Source: Bipolaris cookei (Eukaryota; Ascomycota; Dothideomycetes; Pleosporales; Pleosporaceae). From it: a DNA stretch of 64,000 nt. Within the stretch, counting starts at the first letter, position 1; each line of letters opens with the position of its first letter. Shown here one piece after another: positions 31,446 to 41,699 of the stretch. The notes beneath the pieces are model-generated. The model was given only the letters and a program-made list of their open reading frames with translations, was not told the DNA's origin and did no database searches. The DNA is taken from the NCBI GenBank assembly GCA_002286855.1, contig NRSV01000073.1, positions 1-64,000 of the forward strand, read 5' to 3'. The translations under genes were made by a program, and so were the position numbers.

Positions 31446-32343
31446 CACAGCGGTAGTTAGATCAGCAATGACCTATGGCTGCCAGATTTGGGCCATCGGG
31501 AATACGGGACAGGGACAAACAAAGGAAATGACAACTAGTCTGGGGAGGGTACAAAACAAGTGCCTGCTAAAGGCTACGGGCGCGTACAAACGAACACCGA
31601 CTGCAGCCATCGAGAAAGAAAGCGGTACCCCACCGGTGGACATTTACGTCGACATCCTGGCACGGCAGAGAGCAATCAAGACCGCGAAGCACCCAGTCAA
31701 CCAGGAGATCAACAGGAAGATGGACGAGATATGGACATCAATCACGTCTAGACAAGAAAAGAAGCGGAGGGGACGCCCTCCCCGCCCCCTGGTGAAGCCA
31801 GAATTACCCATGACTACATACCGCACATCTTGCCTGAAAATGGTCGAGGAGAGACAACGGAGCAATACCCAGACGTCAGCCCGGGGCCGCCAAGTGCAGG
31901 CCCGAAGCGGCTCAAAGGAACTGGGCCAGCTGTACACCGAGGAATGGGAACGGAGGTGGAAGGCGGAAAAGATCAAACCACATCGACAGCACCTACCTGG
32001 AAAGATCACTGGAGCTTCCAACCACTGCACTGTACGACGACAAACCCAAACATCTCGCAACAGCCATCATGCTACTAAGGACCGAAGTCCTCGGACTCCG
32101 GGCATGGCTGGCGAAGATTGGCGTACCTGGAGCGGAACCTCACTGTACATGTGGCCACAACAGACAGACACTCATCCACATCCTTGCATACTGTCCGGAC
32201 ATGAAGGAAGCTAGGGCTAAACTTCTTACCAGAGCGGGCATAACCCAGATCCACAAACTCCTCAGGGCCTACTCGAGCACCTAAAAGTCGCGATCAAGAT
32301 TGAGGCAACAGACACGACGGAGTGGAAACCATTCCACATACTC
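31446..32343 (+). pseudogene. LINE-1 ORF2 C-terminal part (right arm)
   Basis: Parallel to 28129-29083 but more damaged. A missing base near 31984 shifts the frame before the HWSFQPL segment, and an about 47-bp deletion near 32265 removes the stretch around DKNKAAIAGQWLLD. The zinc-knuckle region survives in another frame. The 3' UTR and (ATT)n tail run to about 32575. Confidence 0.8.
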
Positions 32344-32847
32344 AGCTCTTGACAAGGAGCTAGCTACACATACTCTGCTACCCCAAAGAGGGGCAACACA
32401 GTCAAAGGCGGCACGGGGAGGAGAAAGGACCGGGATAAGTAATGAGAAGTGGTAGAGGTTTTTAAGCAGGATAATCTGCTATGTTTGCTCTACGCGCCTA
32501 GAAGTAGAAAGATAGTGTTCATAGATCCGAAAGGAAACCAGGTAGCACTTTAAATTGATTTATTATTATTATTATATTTCAGAGCGATATCGCCACCAAT
32601 CTAAACCTCCTTCTGTACCACGAGTAAACTTGCCTGTATCTGCAGTAAATCTCCAAGTTGGCTTCTTGCCAGGCTTCATACGCAGACATAGCCTTCTAAC
32701 TCCTGAATAAGAGCCTCAATAGCCTTGCTCAGTGCTGTATTCGGTATTCAATACTCAATATAAGCTCATATTGAAAAGCTTCACTATTGAAGAAAACTGT
32801 GTTGAACATTGAGTATTGAGTGTTGAGTGTTGAGTATATTGAGAAAC

Positions 32848-33114
32848 CTAGCTAAGAACGATAACGCTTTGTAAGTGAAACCCGTCAGCCTTTTGCAAAC
32901 GGCTGCATTCAGCCCCTAATTCGTCCTCTACCTCTACCTCGCCTTCTTCAGGAGGTAGATCGGTGTTAAGTTCGTCGAGCCAGCCTCTCCTTAGCCAGTG
33001 TTCTAGACACTCCATCTGTTCAATTGTATTCGTTCCCAAGCTGGCCCTACTCCATCGTATTTGACGTTGCGCGCCCGAGAAGACTCGTTCTGCTTCTGCT
33101 GACATTGCTAGCAC
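32848..33114 (-). pseudogene. hAT transposase C-terminal dimerisation remnant
   Basis: Encodes LAMSAEAERVFSGAQRQIRW, then TIEQMECLEHWLRRGW and an acidic tail. This is the conserved C-terminal dimerisation motif of hAT transposases (SAEAERVFS and ECLxxW). Nothing upstream resembles the RNase H core, so only the end is left. A short possible continuation of older coding DNA lies at 32590-32700. Confidence 0.8.
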
Positions 33115-34142
33115 TAAGAGAATATAAATTATTATTATTGTTTTTAGAATTAGGTTCCTCTAGTACAGAGTTGGGAACAATCAAAATGTGCCGAATCATC
33201 AAAACTTCTCTATCGTCTCAATTCCGTAACAATACAACACAATGGGCTTAGAAGAGGCGCTTCAAGATTGTAATACTTTCGAATCCGAATATCAAATCCC
33301 TTAGTCTGAAATAGCTGAAAAACATGACCTTGTGCGCTCAACGTTGACGCGAACGTACCGATGCGAAACGCGTTCGCGGGAAGAGCAGGCAATTGCACAA
33401 CAAAAGCTCACTCCACAACAAGAAGCAGGGTTTGTAAGGTTTATAGAATAGTTTACTGGCCGTCAAATTACACCCACAAGAGAGATGATTTGAAATTTCG
33501 CGTCAGCAGCAGCCCAAGAGGCAGTGAGCGAGAGCTGGGTTACCCGCTTCATCAACAGGCACTCTATCCATCTAATCTCTCAATACTCAATGGGTATGGA
33601 TGCTGAACGTCACAACGCCGATTCGTTTAGCAAGTATAAGCTCTACTTTGACTTGCTACAGGCTAAGATTGCTGAGTATAGCGTTGAGGCAGAGCACACG
33701 TACAATATGGACGAGAAGGGCTTCATGATTGGCGTCACTGCTAGGACCAAGCACGTGTTTAGCAGACGTATGTGGGAAAAGAGGGAGGTTAGAGCGACGC
33801 TTCGAGATGGCAATCATGCTTGGATGACTCTTATAGCTTGCGTGTGCGGCGATGGATCAGCCCTGCCTCCTAGCCTTCTATACGAGTCTGCCAACAGTAC
33901 TATTCAGTCAAGCTGGGTAGAGGAAATTGAGCCAGGAGCACACTCTGTATTTGTTTCCTCAACGTCTTCAGGCTGGACAAACAACGAGGTCGGCGTCGCT
34001 TGGCTTGAGCAGGTCTTTAATCGCTTCACTAAGACTAAGGCTCGAAGAAAATACCGCCTTCTAATTCTTGACGGCCACGGCAGCCATGTAACAATGGATT
34101 TCATCAACTACTGCGACAAGAACAAGATTCTGCTAGCTATCC

Positions 34143-34537
34143 TGTTAAGAGTAGGATCTTGAGTGGAAGTAATATAAGACTTCTGGTGTCAAGACTCTTG
34201 GGTTGGTTTTCGCGGATGAAGTGACAGGGTGGTATGAACAGTTTTTCTGCAAGTAACTCGTATATTGTACTTGTACTCGTAACTTAAGTTGAACACATCG
34301 AGCCCTAGGGGTTCGATGCCTATTACTATATACTTTTGATGCTCGTAACCCTCGGTCAGAGGAGCCCGAGTATCCCTCGGTGGCTTATGTACGAGGGGTC
34401 TGCCAAGACCTTTCCTCGGGCATGCGCCACCGAGGAGGTCACGTGATACGTGCCCCCGCGTTACATATGGCTGGGTCGACTGGTCGTCGATGCTTCTTAA
34501 CTTAACCGCCGTGCCTCCTCCCTTCAGGTTCGTAACA
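34143..34537 (-). repeat. Solo LTR in the transposase, TATCC target duplication
   Basis: 395 bp. The ends on the plus strand are TGTTAAGAG and CGTAACA (inverted TGTTA/TAACA). It is flanked by TATCC at 34138-34142 and 34538-34542. Removing it plus one TATCC restores the transposase frame, which fixes the boundaries exactly. It is the best-defined member of the TGTTAC family. Sense is minus (TGTTACGAACCTGAAGG, E-box 34439-34446, motif array, TATA near 34325). Confidence 0.95.
34350..34435. promoter_or_regulatory. CCTCGG/CCGAGG motif array in LTR U3
   Basis: CCTCGG at 34350, 34375 and 34414, and CCGAGG at 34430, with partial CCCGAG at 34365. All lie between the TATA side and the E-box, the slot used by different motifs in other copies. 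Confidence 0.5.
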
Positions 34538-35633
34538 TATCCTTCCTCCCCACTCAACACACACGCTGCAGCCACTTGATGTGGTGATGTTTAAGCCACT
34601 ATCGTCTGCGTACTCAAAAGAGCTCACAAAGTACCTTCATAATAGCCAAGGGCTGGCTATTATCAAGAAAGGAGACTTTTTCCACTTATTCTGGAAGGCC
34701 TGGACAAGCACGTTTACTCAGAGATTAGTACTCAGGTCCTTTGAGGCAACGGGTATCGCACCTCTCCAACCTAACGTTATCCTTCAACGATTCAATAGGT
34801 CTTCGCCTGAAGGCTCTGACAGTAACTCAAGCTCTTCTTCAGCCTACTCAGGCAAGGATTGGCTTAAAATTGAGACTCTGCTGCGAAAGGTTGTGAAGGA
34901 AGAGTTTAGAAAAGAGGGACATAAGCTTAGCCGCTCAATCCATCATATCTCGATTCAAAACTTGCTTCTCCACCATAAAGTTGATAGCCTAGAGCAGGTA
35001 ATACCAACTCAGAAGAAGCACGAGAATAAGAGTAAGACTCTCGACCTGCAGCAGAACAAGGAGGCACAAGGTGGGGCAGTGTTTTATTCTCCTCGCAAGG
35101 TGGAGGAGGCTCACGCACGTGAAAAGACTAAGCAGCAAGAGCAGAAGGCAGAGGAGCTAAAAAAAAGCTGAGATGGCAGAGCTGAGGCATGCAAACAAGC
35201 TATACAAGGAGAAGATAGCTCAGGAGAAGCGTGAACAACGAGCGAGAGAGAAGGAAGAGTGGGAGAAGGAGAAGCCTGCGAAGCCTGCGGCGATCGCCGA
35301 ACGCAAGGCAGAGAGAGAGCGTCAAAAACAAGCCAATAACGCTAAGAAAAGTGAACAGTTATCTACTCAAGGCAAGCGCAAGGCTTCACGTCAATTACAG
35401 CCTAAGACAACGAAGAAGCGTGGTAGTAGGGATGCGCGTAGTCGTGTGGCTGCATATGAGCGTTCTCCAACACCTCCACCTGTATACAACTCCCGTGGCC
35501 GCAAAATCGCTCCTCGCAGAAAATTTGAGGCAGAAATATAATACTAAGACCTAATAGAGTATTTCTGTGTTTTCTTACATGATAATTACTACTGTACGTG
35601 GTGCGGCAGCCTCAATTTTGGTGGAGATGTTTT

Positions 35634-35727
35634 TGGTGGTTCGGCGCATTGCGCGAATCCGCGCATTCCGCGCACGGACACAATACCGTGTCCGTGCGCG
35701 TGATGCGCCGAACCACCCTAACAAGCA
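35634..35727. repeat. Fused terminal repeats of two pogo1 copies (extended dyad)
   Basis: GGTGGTTCGGCGCAT on the left is mirrored by ATGCGCCGAACCACC on the right. Inside, GCGCACGGACAC is mirrored by GTGTCCGTGCGC around AATACC. It is the right end of copy A joined directly to the end of copy B in opposite orientation. Confidence 0.85.
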
Positions 35728-37788
35728 CCTGCAAAAACGAGGCTCTACAGCTACATACAATGGCTATTATCACGGGAAATTTTGGTGGACTGTTCTGTAG
35801 GCCTATACGATAATACTCTTCTATATAAGTTAATTATATGTAGTTGCTATTCGGCCGCTGCGCGTGGTGTGGGTGCGAGGTGCGGCAGGAGGCTCTGCAG
35901 CAACAACACCACACCGCGCAGCCATTGCACCACCATTCTGCTTCTTCCTTGGTGCTGCAGACTGTGATGCCTTGCGCTTGTCTCTTTGGGGCAATTGTAC
36001 AGCTTTTGCAGCGTCGCGAGCTTGCTTATCGCGCTCTCTTTGAGCCTTGCGTTCGGCTGCTTCCTCAGCCTTCTTAGCTCTGACTTGGTCACGCTCCTCC
36101 TTCTCTCTCGCCCGCTGCTCACGCGTCTCCTGAGCAATCTTCTTATTGTATAGCTTATTAGTATGCCTAAGCTTCACCGTCTCTGCTTTTTTGAGTTATT
36201 CTGCCTTCTGGTTCTGTCGCTTAGTCCTCTCATCAGTGCGTGCTTTCTCTACTCTGCTAGGAGAGTAGAACTCAGCCCTACCGTGATAGTCCTTACGAGG
36301 CTGGAACTGAAGAGCTTTGCTCTTGTTCTTGTGTTTCTTCTGAGTATTAAGAACCTCTTTAAGGCCTGCTATCTCATGGCGGAGGAGCTGATTCTGAACT
36401 GAGATGTGGTGAAGCGAGCGGCTGATCTTCCTCAGCTTCCTACTGCTCTCATCCCTGGCAACCTTCCGCAGCAGAGTCTCAATTTTGAGCCAATCCTTGT
36501 CAGAATAGACTGGAGAAGAGCTCGTGTTGCCGTCGGAAGCCTCAGGGGTATCCTTAGCAAAGCGTTGGAGGATGACGTTGGGCTGAAGGGGTGATATACC
36601 CGTTGCCTCAAAAGAGCTGAGTATCAACCCCTGAGTAAACGTGCTCGTTCAAGCCTTCCAGAACAGGGGGAAGAAGTCGCTCTTTTTGATTACCGATAGT
36701 CCCTGGCCGCTGTGAAGGTGTGTTGTGAGCTCCTTTGAGTACGCAGTTGAGAGAGGCTTAAACATCACCTTGTCAAGCGGCTGCAGCGTGTGGGTCGAAT
36801 GAGGAGGGAGGATAGCCAGGAGTGTCTTGTTCTGATCGCAGTAGTTGATAAAGTTCATTGTCACATGAGAGCCGTGACCGTCAACGATCAGGAGGCGGTA
36901 CTTTCTTCATGCTTTGGCCTTAGAGAAGCGATCAAAGACCTGTTTGAGCCAAGCAAGGCCTAGCTCATTGTTATTCCAGCCTGTAGACGATGAGGAAACA
37001 AGCACAGAGTGTACTCCTGGCTTGATCTCCTCCACCCAACGTGATTGGATGGTGTTGTTGGCGGACTCGTAGAGGAGGCCAGGGGGCAGAGCTGATCCAT
37101 CACCGCACACACACGCTATGAGCGTCACCCAGGCACGATTGCCATCATGAAGTGATGCTTTGACCTCCTTCTTCACCCACGTACGCCTGCTGAACACGTG
37201 TTTTGTTCTTGAGGTGACTCCTATCATAAAGCCCTTCTCATCCATATTGTATGTGTGCTCAGCGTCAACCTTATACTCAGCAACCTTACACTGCAGTAAG
37301 TTGAAGTACAGCTCTTACTTGGTGTAGGAATCGACGTTGTGGCGATCGGCGTCCATACCCGTTGAGTATTGAGAGATGAGATGGATAGAGTACTTGTTGA
37401 TGAAGCGCGTAACCTAGCTTTTGCTCACTGGTTTCTGGGCGACTGCTGACGTAAAATTCGCGACCATCTCTCTTGTAAAAAGCAAATGACGAGCATTAAG
37501 CTCCTCTATATACTTCACAAACTCCTTCTCTTGTTGCTGGGTGAGTTTCTGTTGTGCAAGAACCTTCTCTTGATGCGGGCGCGTCTCACCCCTCCACGTG
37601 CGAGTCAACGTTGACCGCACAACACCATACTTCTCTGCTATTTTAGACCACGGAATCTCATCTTCAGATGCAAAAGTATCACACTCCGCAAGCGCTTCTT
37701 TTAATCCCATTGCGTTGTCTTGTTGTGTGGCTGTAATGAGTATAGTGTTTTGGTGGTTCGGCGCATCACGCGCACGGACACGGTATTG
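35691..37788 (-). mobile_element. Pogo1 element, copy B (broken)
   Basis: Lies tail to tail with copy A. The outer terminus at 37752-37788 (ggtggttcggcgcatcacg, then cgcacggacacggtattg) is followed by TA and then at once by the next element. The transposase inside has several stops. Confidence 0.8.
35830..37710 (-). pseudogene. Pogo1 transposase, copy B
   Basis: Starts at ATG 37710 (MGLKEALAECDTF). It has an N-terminal HTH (WSKIAEKYGVVRSTLTRTW), a CENP-B-type second HTH with VTRFI, and a DDE core NMDEKGFMIGV and LIVDGHGSHVTMNFINYCD. Then come PPHSTHTLQPLD with the third Asp, a coiled coil and a basic tail ending near 35830. Stops interrupt it near 37414, 37318, 36905, 36648 and 36195. Several are single-base Trp or Gln/Arg to stop changes. 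It retains more of the ancestral sequence than copy A and allowed its frame to be read. Confidence 0.9.
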
Positions 37789-37790
37789 TA

Positions 37791-39922
37791 GGTGGTCAGT
37801 GCTGCAACACCATCTCGGAACGCAACACCGACTGTATATATGGGCACCCACACAAATGAAGCTGTACAGCCCCATACAAAAGCTGATATCACCAGATTTT
37901 TTGTTGGAGTAGTCTGCCAGTAATACGGTATATTTATATTTACTCATATTTCTTCGGCAACTTAATATTCCGGCCGCGCGTGGTGGTTTTGGGCGGAGGC
38001 TTAGGGATTGGCTCCGCAACACTACTACTACTTTGAGCAGCCGCAACACCACCACGCTTAGTAACTTTTGACTTTTGAGATGATGAGGCTTTTCGGATAG
38101 CTTTGTTTTGCGTATCTCGAAGTTTTTTTGCAGTTGCAGCAACGCGTTCTTCAGCTTTGCGTGCCCTCGCGGCAGCTAGCTGCGCGGCACGTGCCTCACG
38201 CTCCTTTGCCCTTGCTATCTTGGCCACCTCACGCTCTGCCTTTGCCTCTGCTTGAAGCTGCTTTCGGCATGCGGCAGCAGCAGCACGTGCCTCTCTATCC
38301 TGCTCTTTTTGGAGTTTTGCTGCCGCCTCTTCTTGTTGTTGTATGGCGTCACGCTCTCTAGCCTCTCTGACTGCCCGAGGGCTCCATACAACTGCCAGAC
38401 TCTGGTACTCTTGGTGTTGTTGCAAATCCAAAACCTTGTTATGCTTTTTCTTGCGTTTTTTAGTGGTGATTGCATGGCGTAATTGCTCGTTTTCAAGGTG
38501 TAGGAGCTCGTTGTTGACTTGGAGTGAATGGAAAGCCTCTTTCACCCGTTTTGCCGCAATTGTAGACGTATCTGGTGCCACAGCTTCAACCAAGTTGACG
38601 AGGTGTCTGTATGTATCTCTATCACCATGGTCTCCAACTTCTATATCTGTATTGGGTGGCGGAGAGGAGCTAACGAGACGATTGAGGACGACTTCGGCGT
38701 TGCGCGGATGAACTCCTGTAGCTGCAAAACTGCTCAGTATATTATCAGATGTGAATGCAGATGTATACGCAGCCCAAAATAACTCTAGAAAGTCACTTTT
38801 CTGCATTTCTAGCAAAGCTTGACTGCGGTGGAGGAACTCATCCAGTTCTTTGCCGTACGCAGTAGTCAGAGGCCCAAACACCGCAATATCGAGTGGTTGA
38901 AGCCGGTGAGAGGAGTGAGGAGGCAGTACAGCGAGTAGAATCCGGTGGGCATCGCAGTAATCGATGAAGGAAGGTGTCACGTGGCTTCCGTGGCCGTCAA
39001 GTAGTAGAAGCCTCCAGTCCCGCTTTGCCTTCTCTTTTGTTTTGCGGTCAAAGACTTGTTCAAGCCAGGCCAGCCCAATATCATTATTACTCCACCCAGA
39101 GGGCGTTGAGCAGCAAAATAGCTGGTGTTTTCCTACTTCAAGGTCGCGTAACCAACTATCTCGAAGCCCACTCTTGCCTTGATAGACGATGACGGGATCT
39201 ACCCAGCTTCCATCAGCGCAGACGCAACCCATAACTGTAATCCAGTTTCTATTACCATCTTGGATAGATGCTGACACCTTCTTCTTATCCCAAAGAGGCC
39301 TTGAAAAGACTCTCTTAGACCGTGAACATATACCAAGGAGAAAGCCCTTTTCATCCATATTGTAGATATTATATGGCTTAATATCGTATTTATCGAGTTT
39401 TTCGTGAAGGAGACAGAAGTAGTTACGGTAATCTTCTCTATTATCAGCTATACAGCGATCCCGATCAATACCCGTGGAGGTTTTGTTGGTAATAGCATCG
39501 CGGTGCCTTCGCAAGAAACGCGTAACCCAGCTATCTGATGGCTCCCATGGCGCAAGTGCCGCGACATATTTTTTGATCATAGCTCTTGAAGGTGGTAGTG
39601 CGTGGGCAGATAGTCTCTGTATATGCTTTACAAGGTGTTCCTCCTGTGGGGGAGTGAGCAATGAATGGTTTTTGGCGGCGGCTTCACGGGACTGGCGTTG
39701 GCGGTGGTGTCGGCGCGTCAAAGTTGACACTGGAACTCCATACTTTTTTGCGACTTGGCGGTATGAAAGTTGACCTTCTGCATCTTGCGAATCGATATCT
39801 GCAATGGCTTTTGCAATAGCTGTCATGGTTGTGGAGATATTACGCGTTGAAACTGGTGGGTTCCTGTTTTGGTGATGCAGTCGGGTGTTGCGTTCCGAGA
39901 TGGTGTTGCAGCATTGACCACC
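37791..39922 (-). mobile_element. Pogo2 element, apparently complete
   Basis: 2,132 bp. Terminal repeats of about 44 bp (GGTGGTCAGTGCTGCAACAC ... GACTG) at 37791-37834 and 39878-39922 match with one substitution and one indel. TA flanks both ends (37789-37790, 39923-39924), the target duplication of the Tc1-mariner/pogo superfamily. With the intact transposase it has everything a pogo element needs for mobility. Actual activity is unknown. Confidence 0.9.
37940..39826 (-). CDS. Pogo2 transposase, intact, 628 aa
   Basis: It starts at ATG 39826 (MTAIAKAIADIDSQ). The frame is open farther upstream through the terminal repeat, but this is the first Met with family-like sequence after it. Residues about 1-50 are the psq helix-turn-helix (YRQVAKKYGVPVSTLTRR), and about 55-125 the CENP-B-like second HTH ending SWVTRFLRRH. 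The DDE core has NMDEKGFLLG (first Asp), LLLLDGHGSHVTPSFIDYCD (second Asp) and HSSHRLQPLDIAVFGPL (third Asp). A 200-residue coiled coil with REARERDAIQQQEE and a basic TTRGR tail closes it. No stops or shifts. It would act in the nucleus, cutting at the terminal repeats and inserting at TA. Confidence 0.95.
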   Translation of the reverse strand: MTAIAKAIADIDSQDAEGQLSYRQVAKKYGVPVSTLTRRHHRQRQSREAAAKNHSLLTPPQEEHLVKHIQRLSAHALPPSRAMIKKYVAALAPWEPSDSWVTRFLRRHRDAITNKTSTGIDRDRCIADNREDYRNYFCLLHEKLDKYDIKPYNIYNMDEKGFLLGICSRSKRVFSRPLWDKKKVSASIQDGNRNWITVMGCVCADGSWVDPVIVYQGKSGLRDSWLRDLEVGKHQLFCCSTPSGWSNNDIGLAWLEQVFDRKTKEKAKRDWRLLLLDGHGSHVTPSFIDYCDAHRILLAVLPPHSSHRLQPLDIAVFGPLTTAYGKELDEFLHRSQALLEMQKSDFLELFWAAYTSAFTSDNILSSFAATGVHPRNAEVVLNRLVSSSPPPNTDIEVGDHGDRDTYRHLVNLVEAVAPDTSTIAAKRVKEAFHSLQVNNELLHLENEQLRHAITTKKRKKKHNKVLDLQQHQEYQSLAVVWSPRAVREARERDAIQQQEEAAAKLQKEQDREARAAAAACRKQLQAEAKAEREVAKIARAKEREARAAQLAAARARKAEERVAATAKKLRDTQNKAIRKASSSQKSKVTKRGGVAAAQSSSSVAEPIPKPPPKTTTRGRNIKLPKKYE

Positions 39923-39933
39923 TACACTACGTA

Positions 39934-41668
39934 ACATGCGCCACCAGTAAGCTGCGCACCCCACCCAAACTGACGCGACTCTCTTCACAACCACCACAAT
40001 GCCGCGACAACAACGCTCTATAGAGACTTCGCGCTCTTGCAGCGGCCTAAGATGTGCCAGAATTAACGCTACGAGCGCGCGTCCGCGGTACCCAACCACG
40101 ATCAGAGATAGTCTCTATCAACCGAAGGCTATCACCTATTGAAGAGCAGTCTCTCGTACAATAGATTCTAGCTCTTAACAAGCGTGGTTTTCCGCCACAT
40201 ATCATTTACACATGACGAATGGCAGATGCTCTACTTGTCGCGCGTGGCCAAGATCCACCTCCACCACCTGTTGGCAAGAACTGGGTATCGCGCTTTATCC
40301 AGAACCAACCTAAGCTTCAAAAAAAAGTGGACTAGAAGACTTCATAGTCAGTGCGCCGTCTGCGAGGATCCAATCGCAATTACAGCCTGGTTTAAGCTAG
40401 TAGAAGAGACGCGCCAGACGTATGGCGTTCTAGATCAAGACGTCTATAACTTTGACGAGACTGGATTCGCGATGGGCGTTGCTGGGACGTCAAAAGTAGT
40501 CACTAGCGCTGATAGAGTCGGCAGAGCAGTCGTCGTACAGCCAGGCAATCGCGAGTGGGTTACAGCGATCGAGTGCGTTAATGCGTCTGGCTGGTCTCTC
40601 CCACCGTTCATGATTCTATCTGGCAAAGTCCACCAGGCTAGCTGGTACGACGGGCTCCCACTTGACTGGATTGTTGGCGTATCAGACAATGGCTGGACGA
40701 CAGACGAGCTTAATGTAGAGTGGGTGAAGCGCTTCAACCAGCATACAGCTGCTCGTGCAACTGGAGTCTATCGTCTTCTGATCTTAGATGGCCATAGTAG
40801 CCATGCTACACCAGAGTTTGACCAGTACTGCGCCGATAACAAGACCATCACTCTCTGCATACCACCCCATACCTCACATCTCCAGCTGCTTGATGTAAGC
40901 TGCTTCTCTCCACTTAAGCGCGCATATGGGCGTGAGATCGAAGAGCTAGCCCGCCAAGGCGTTCACCATATTGACAAGACAGACTTTCTTACAGTCTATA
41001 CGCAGATTCGACAGACAGTTTTCACGCAGCAGAACATCCAAGCAGGCTTTCAAGCGACAGGCCTTGTCCCTTTCTATCCAGAGCGTGTTTTATCGTCGCT
41101 GACAGTCATCCGGACGCCGTCTCCACTACAGATAAATGTGGGCAGTAGTACTGTAACGCAGGCAGAAACGCCGCATACAGTAGAGCAGCTTCGGCAGTAG
41201 GTGCTCTATATCCAAGAGCGACTACGACGGCAGTCAGACAGCCCAACAAGCGTTGCTATACGCCAGCTTGCGAAGAGCGCGCAGCTTGCAATGCAATCAG
41301 CAACAATACTTGCAGAGGAAAACAAGAAGCTGCGTACAGCCCACCAGCGTCAATGCCAAAAACAAGACCAGCGACGTCAATATATTGCTTCTGATGGAGT
41401 GCTCCAGGTGCTCCAGGTGCTGCAGCTTACTACAGAGGCAGAAAGGGTAGTCGCGGAGGTTGGGCAGAGTGAGGGCAGTCAACGTTGTCAGCGCGCGCCG
41501 CCGGCGTGTACGAAGTACCATATTCAAGGACACACTCGCACTACGCGTAAGACTAGATGATTAATCATATTTCTTAATGTTATCTTATTTTATTGCGTGG
41601 TTGTGGAGCAATTGCGCAGACAGTCTCGACAGGTTGGGTGGGGTGCGCAGCTTACTGGTGGCGCACGT
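39934..41668 (+). mobile_element. Pogo3 element
   Basis: 1,735 bp. Terminal repeats start ACATGCGCCACCAGTAAGC on the left and, inverted, ACGTGCGCCACCAGTAAGC on the right. Homology extends for about 45 bp through CTGCGCACCCCACCC. TA flanks both ends (39932-39933, 41669-41670). Only 9 bp separate it from the end of pogo2. Confidence 0.9.
40019..41560 (+). pseudogene. Pogo3 (JERKY/Fot-type) transposase, degenerate at the N-terminus
   Basis: The N-terminal part, readable as KRGFPPH and PVGKNWVSRFIQ, contains stops and a shift at the A-run 40319-40326. From about 40326 one frame continues: CEDPIAITAWF, NFDETGFAMGVAG (first Asp), DGHSSHATPEFDQYC (second Asp), PPHTSHLQLLDVSCFSPLKRAYG (third Asp). 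TAG at 41198-41200 cuts the C-terminal coiled coil, which continues in frame to 41560. The DDE core itself is uninterrupted, but no complete protein can be made. Confidence 0.9.
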
Positions 41669-41699
41669 TAGTAAGAAAGTACAATTTGAGTTGACCACA

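Larger units (their letters stand above)
27915..32575. repeat. Large inverted repeat (about 2.2-kb arms) around an N
   Basis: 27915-30170 and 30357-32575 are inverted copies. Each arm holds LINE-2 3' UTR, 5'-truncated LINE-1 and the same nested copia-D insert with the same target duplication. The 186-bp spacer is LINE-2 coding end on the minus strand, and the single N (30356) sits at its right border. The right arm differs by a one-base deletion near 31984, an about 47-bp deletion near 32265 and several substitutions. So it is not simply the same read assembled twice. Confidence 0.85.
33242..35541 (+). pseudogene. Pogo1 transposase, copy A, interrupted by an LTR and stops
   Basis: It starts at ATG 33242. 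The N-terminal helix-turn-helix part has in-frame stops (first TAG 33302-33304, a Trp codon in copy B). The core from about 33524 reads well: NMDEKGFMIGV, LILDGHGSHVTMDFINYCD. At 34142 the solo LTR interrupts it, and the third catalytic Asp (LDVVMFKPL) follows at about 34570. The C-terminal coiled coil and basic tail reach 35541, with one more frame change at an A-run near 35165. DDE chemistry would require three acidic residues now split by the insertion, so it is inactive. Confidence 0.9.
33165..35690 (+). mobile_element. Pogo1 element, copy A (broken)
   Basis: The left terminal repeat near 33165-33204 (atgtgccgaatcatcaaaac) is a transition-mutated version of the copy-B terminus (gatgcgccgaaccaccaaaac). 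The right terminus 35634-35687 fuses with the terminus of copy B. It carries the interrupted transposase 33242-35541 and a nested solo LTR. Confidence 0.75.
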
